From positions 1-64,000 of the forward strand of contig NZ_BJNG01000038.1 in the NCBI RefSeq assembly GCF_006539565.1: a DNA stretch of 64,000 nt. Reading direction: 5' to 3'. Every line of letters starts with the position of its first letter. The stretch's first letter is position 1. The DNA is from Pseudonocardia hydrocarbonoxydans. Lineage in GTDB: Bacteria > Actinomycetota > Actinomycetes > Mycobacteriales > Pseudonocardiaceae. The position numbers and the translations under genes are program-made. This document shows, piece by piece, positions 63,377 through 64,000 of the stretch. Under the pieces are notes generated by a model. It saw nothing but the letters and a program-made list of their open reading frames with translations, had not been told where the DNA came from and ran no database searches.

Positions 63377-64000
63377 CTAGTCCGTCCGGGTGGTCAGATT
63401 GGCATACCGCCACAACCGGGTGAGCGGCCCGCCCACGATGCCGACCTCGCGCAGGAACGGCATGAGCTTGCGCGCGGACCAGGCGATCGACTCCCGGTGG
63501 TGCGGGTTGGCCAGCGCCGCCCGCCGCGCGGTGGCCGGGTCGAGCCCGACGCTCGCGTAGACCGAGGGGTGGATCAGGCTCCGGATGACGACGAACGAGA
63601 CCACCGGCGTCAGCGTCCGCGCGACGCGGCGCTGGTGGGCGGTGAGCCGCGGCATCAGCCGGGCCAGCTCCTCCCGCGCCCAGCGGACGTGCCGGGCCTC
63701 CTCCGTCACGTGGATCCGGTTGACCATGCGGCTCAGCGGCTGCACCCGCTCGTCGCGCATCGACTCGCGCTGGAACTGGTCGAGGGTCTCCTCGGCCACC
63801 AGCACGCTGGCGAACATCGCCGCGCCGCCGGCGGTGGCCGCGAACAGCCCGCCCAGGGCGTGCACGAGCGGCCCGGGCCGGTAGTCGGGCACGTCGAAGC
63901 GGGCGGCGAGCTTCGCGAACATGATCGAGTGCCGGCACTCGTCGGCGATCTCGGTGAGGGCGTACTGGACGTGCCCGGTGCGCGGGTCGCGGTCGTAGGA
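63377..64000 (-). CDS. AurF-like diiron oxygenase, 5' end beyond the window
   Basis: The visible 207 codons run in one open frame to the window edge, so the start is missing. Iron-ligand blocks are present: YALTEIADECRHSIMFAKLA (E..ECRHS), LVAEETLDQFQRE and VNRIHVTEEARHVRWAREEL (E..EEARH). This four-helix diiron pattern matches AurF/CmlI-type N-oxygenases (DUF455/p-aminobenzoate N-oxygenase group), which oxidise amino groups or aromatic substrates. The substrate is unknown. The DUF445 gene follows after 12 bases and may share the transcript. Confidence 0.85.
   Translation of the reverse strand, partial: SYDRDPRTGHVQYALTEIADECRHSIMFAKLAARFDVPDYRPGPLVHALGGLFAATAGGAAMFASVLVAEETLDQFQRESMRDERVQPLSRMVNRIHVTEEARHVRWAREELARLMPRLTAHQRRVARTLTPVVSFVVIRSLIHPSVYASVGLDPATARRAALANPHHRESIAWSARKLMPFLREVGIVGGPLTRLWRYANLTTRTD

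Noticed and set aside
61094..64000. Phage-defence island around the Abi-alpha gene
   Set aside because: Neighbours are DUF445 and an AurF-like oxygenase; no nuclease, helicase, toxin or mobile-element gene is present.

Overview
The window is a very GC-rich, densely packed actinobacterial chromosome segment. Two WhiB proteins, a SigR/RsrA pair, MtrAB-LpqB, coenzyme F420 genes (fbiA, fbiB), a 24-residue bL37 ribosomal protein gene and many GTG starts place it in the Actinomycetia. From recalled gene orders, most of the window follows the Mycobacterium tuberculosis block running from whiB1 (Rv3219) to Rv3268, with extra genes inserted. A Pseudonocardiales genome (Pseudonocardia-like) is my best guess. 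No phage, IS, integrase, CRISPR, tRNA or rRNA was seen.

Layout. 0.3-4.5 kb: membrane protein, whiB1 behind two perfect CRP-type palindromes, the kinase gene pdtaS, the bL37 gene, and sigR-rsrA with a readable SigR-type promoter. 4.5-9.6 kb: YbaK, an alpha/beta hydrolase, SRAP protease, aroA, rsgA and a lipoprotein. 9.6-16.8 kb: a duplicated 85-bp intergenic repeat, a photolyase-like protein with swapped domain order, DUF6912, WS/DGAT, an SpoU methyltransferase, lldD, small proteins, and MarR. 16.8-26.5 kb: secA, hpf, comF, lpqB-mtrB-mtrA and tmk; mtrA carries an apparent 1-base frameshift. 26.5-31.5 kb: a Pro-rich membrane protein, a haloacetate dehalogenase-like hydrolase, NUDIX, and sahH behind an SAH riboswitch. 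31.7-38.5 kb: an orphan MutL-type ATPase, an acyl-CoA synthetase, GNAT, a P-loop kinase, an SRPBCC/ArsR pair and an APC permease. 38.6-43.0 kb: manA, tobH, a Trm112-like gene, manB and DUF3499. 43.1-54.8 kb: a metallopeptidase-like protein, whiB2, an M50 protease, fbiA-fbiB-NUDIX, an AlkA-like glycosylase, a sugar nucleotidyltransferase, two glycosyltransferases, TPR, LCP and TIGR03089 proteins. 54.8-64 kb: TIGR02569, a 910-residue zinc-finger/TM/coiled-coil/Ser-Asp-tail protein, moeZ, a LipV-like hydrolase, an Abi-alpha protein, DUF445, and a diiron oxygenase cut by the window edge.

Working together: sigR-rsrA is a thiol-oxidative stress circuit. pdtaS, mtrAB-lpqB and the two WhiB proteins are sensing and cell-cycle regulators. 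manA/manB/nucleotidyltransferase plus the glycosyltransferases and LCP protein supply and attach activated sugars for the envelope. fbiA/fbiB make F420, and sahH recycles S-adenosylhomocysteine.

The most notable non-coding signals are a 62-bp nested palindrome present twice (35870-35931 and 50395-50456), one copy of which supplies the stop codons of two convergent genes; the GGTGCGCG repeat family; and the riboswitch.
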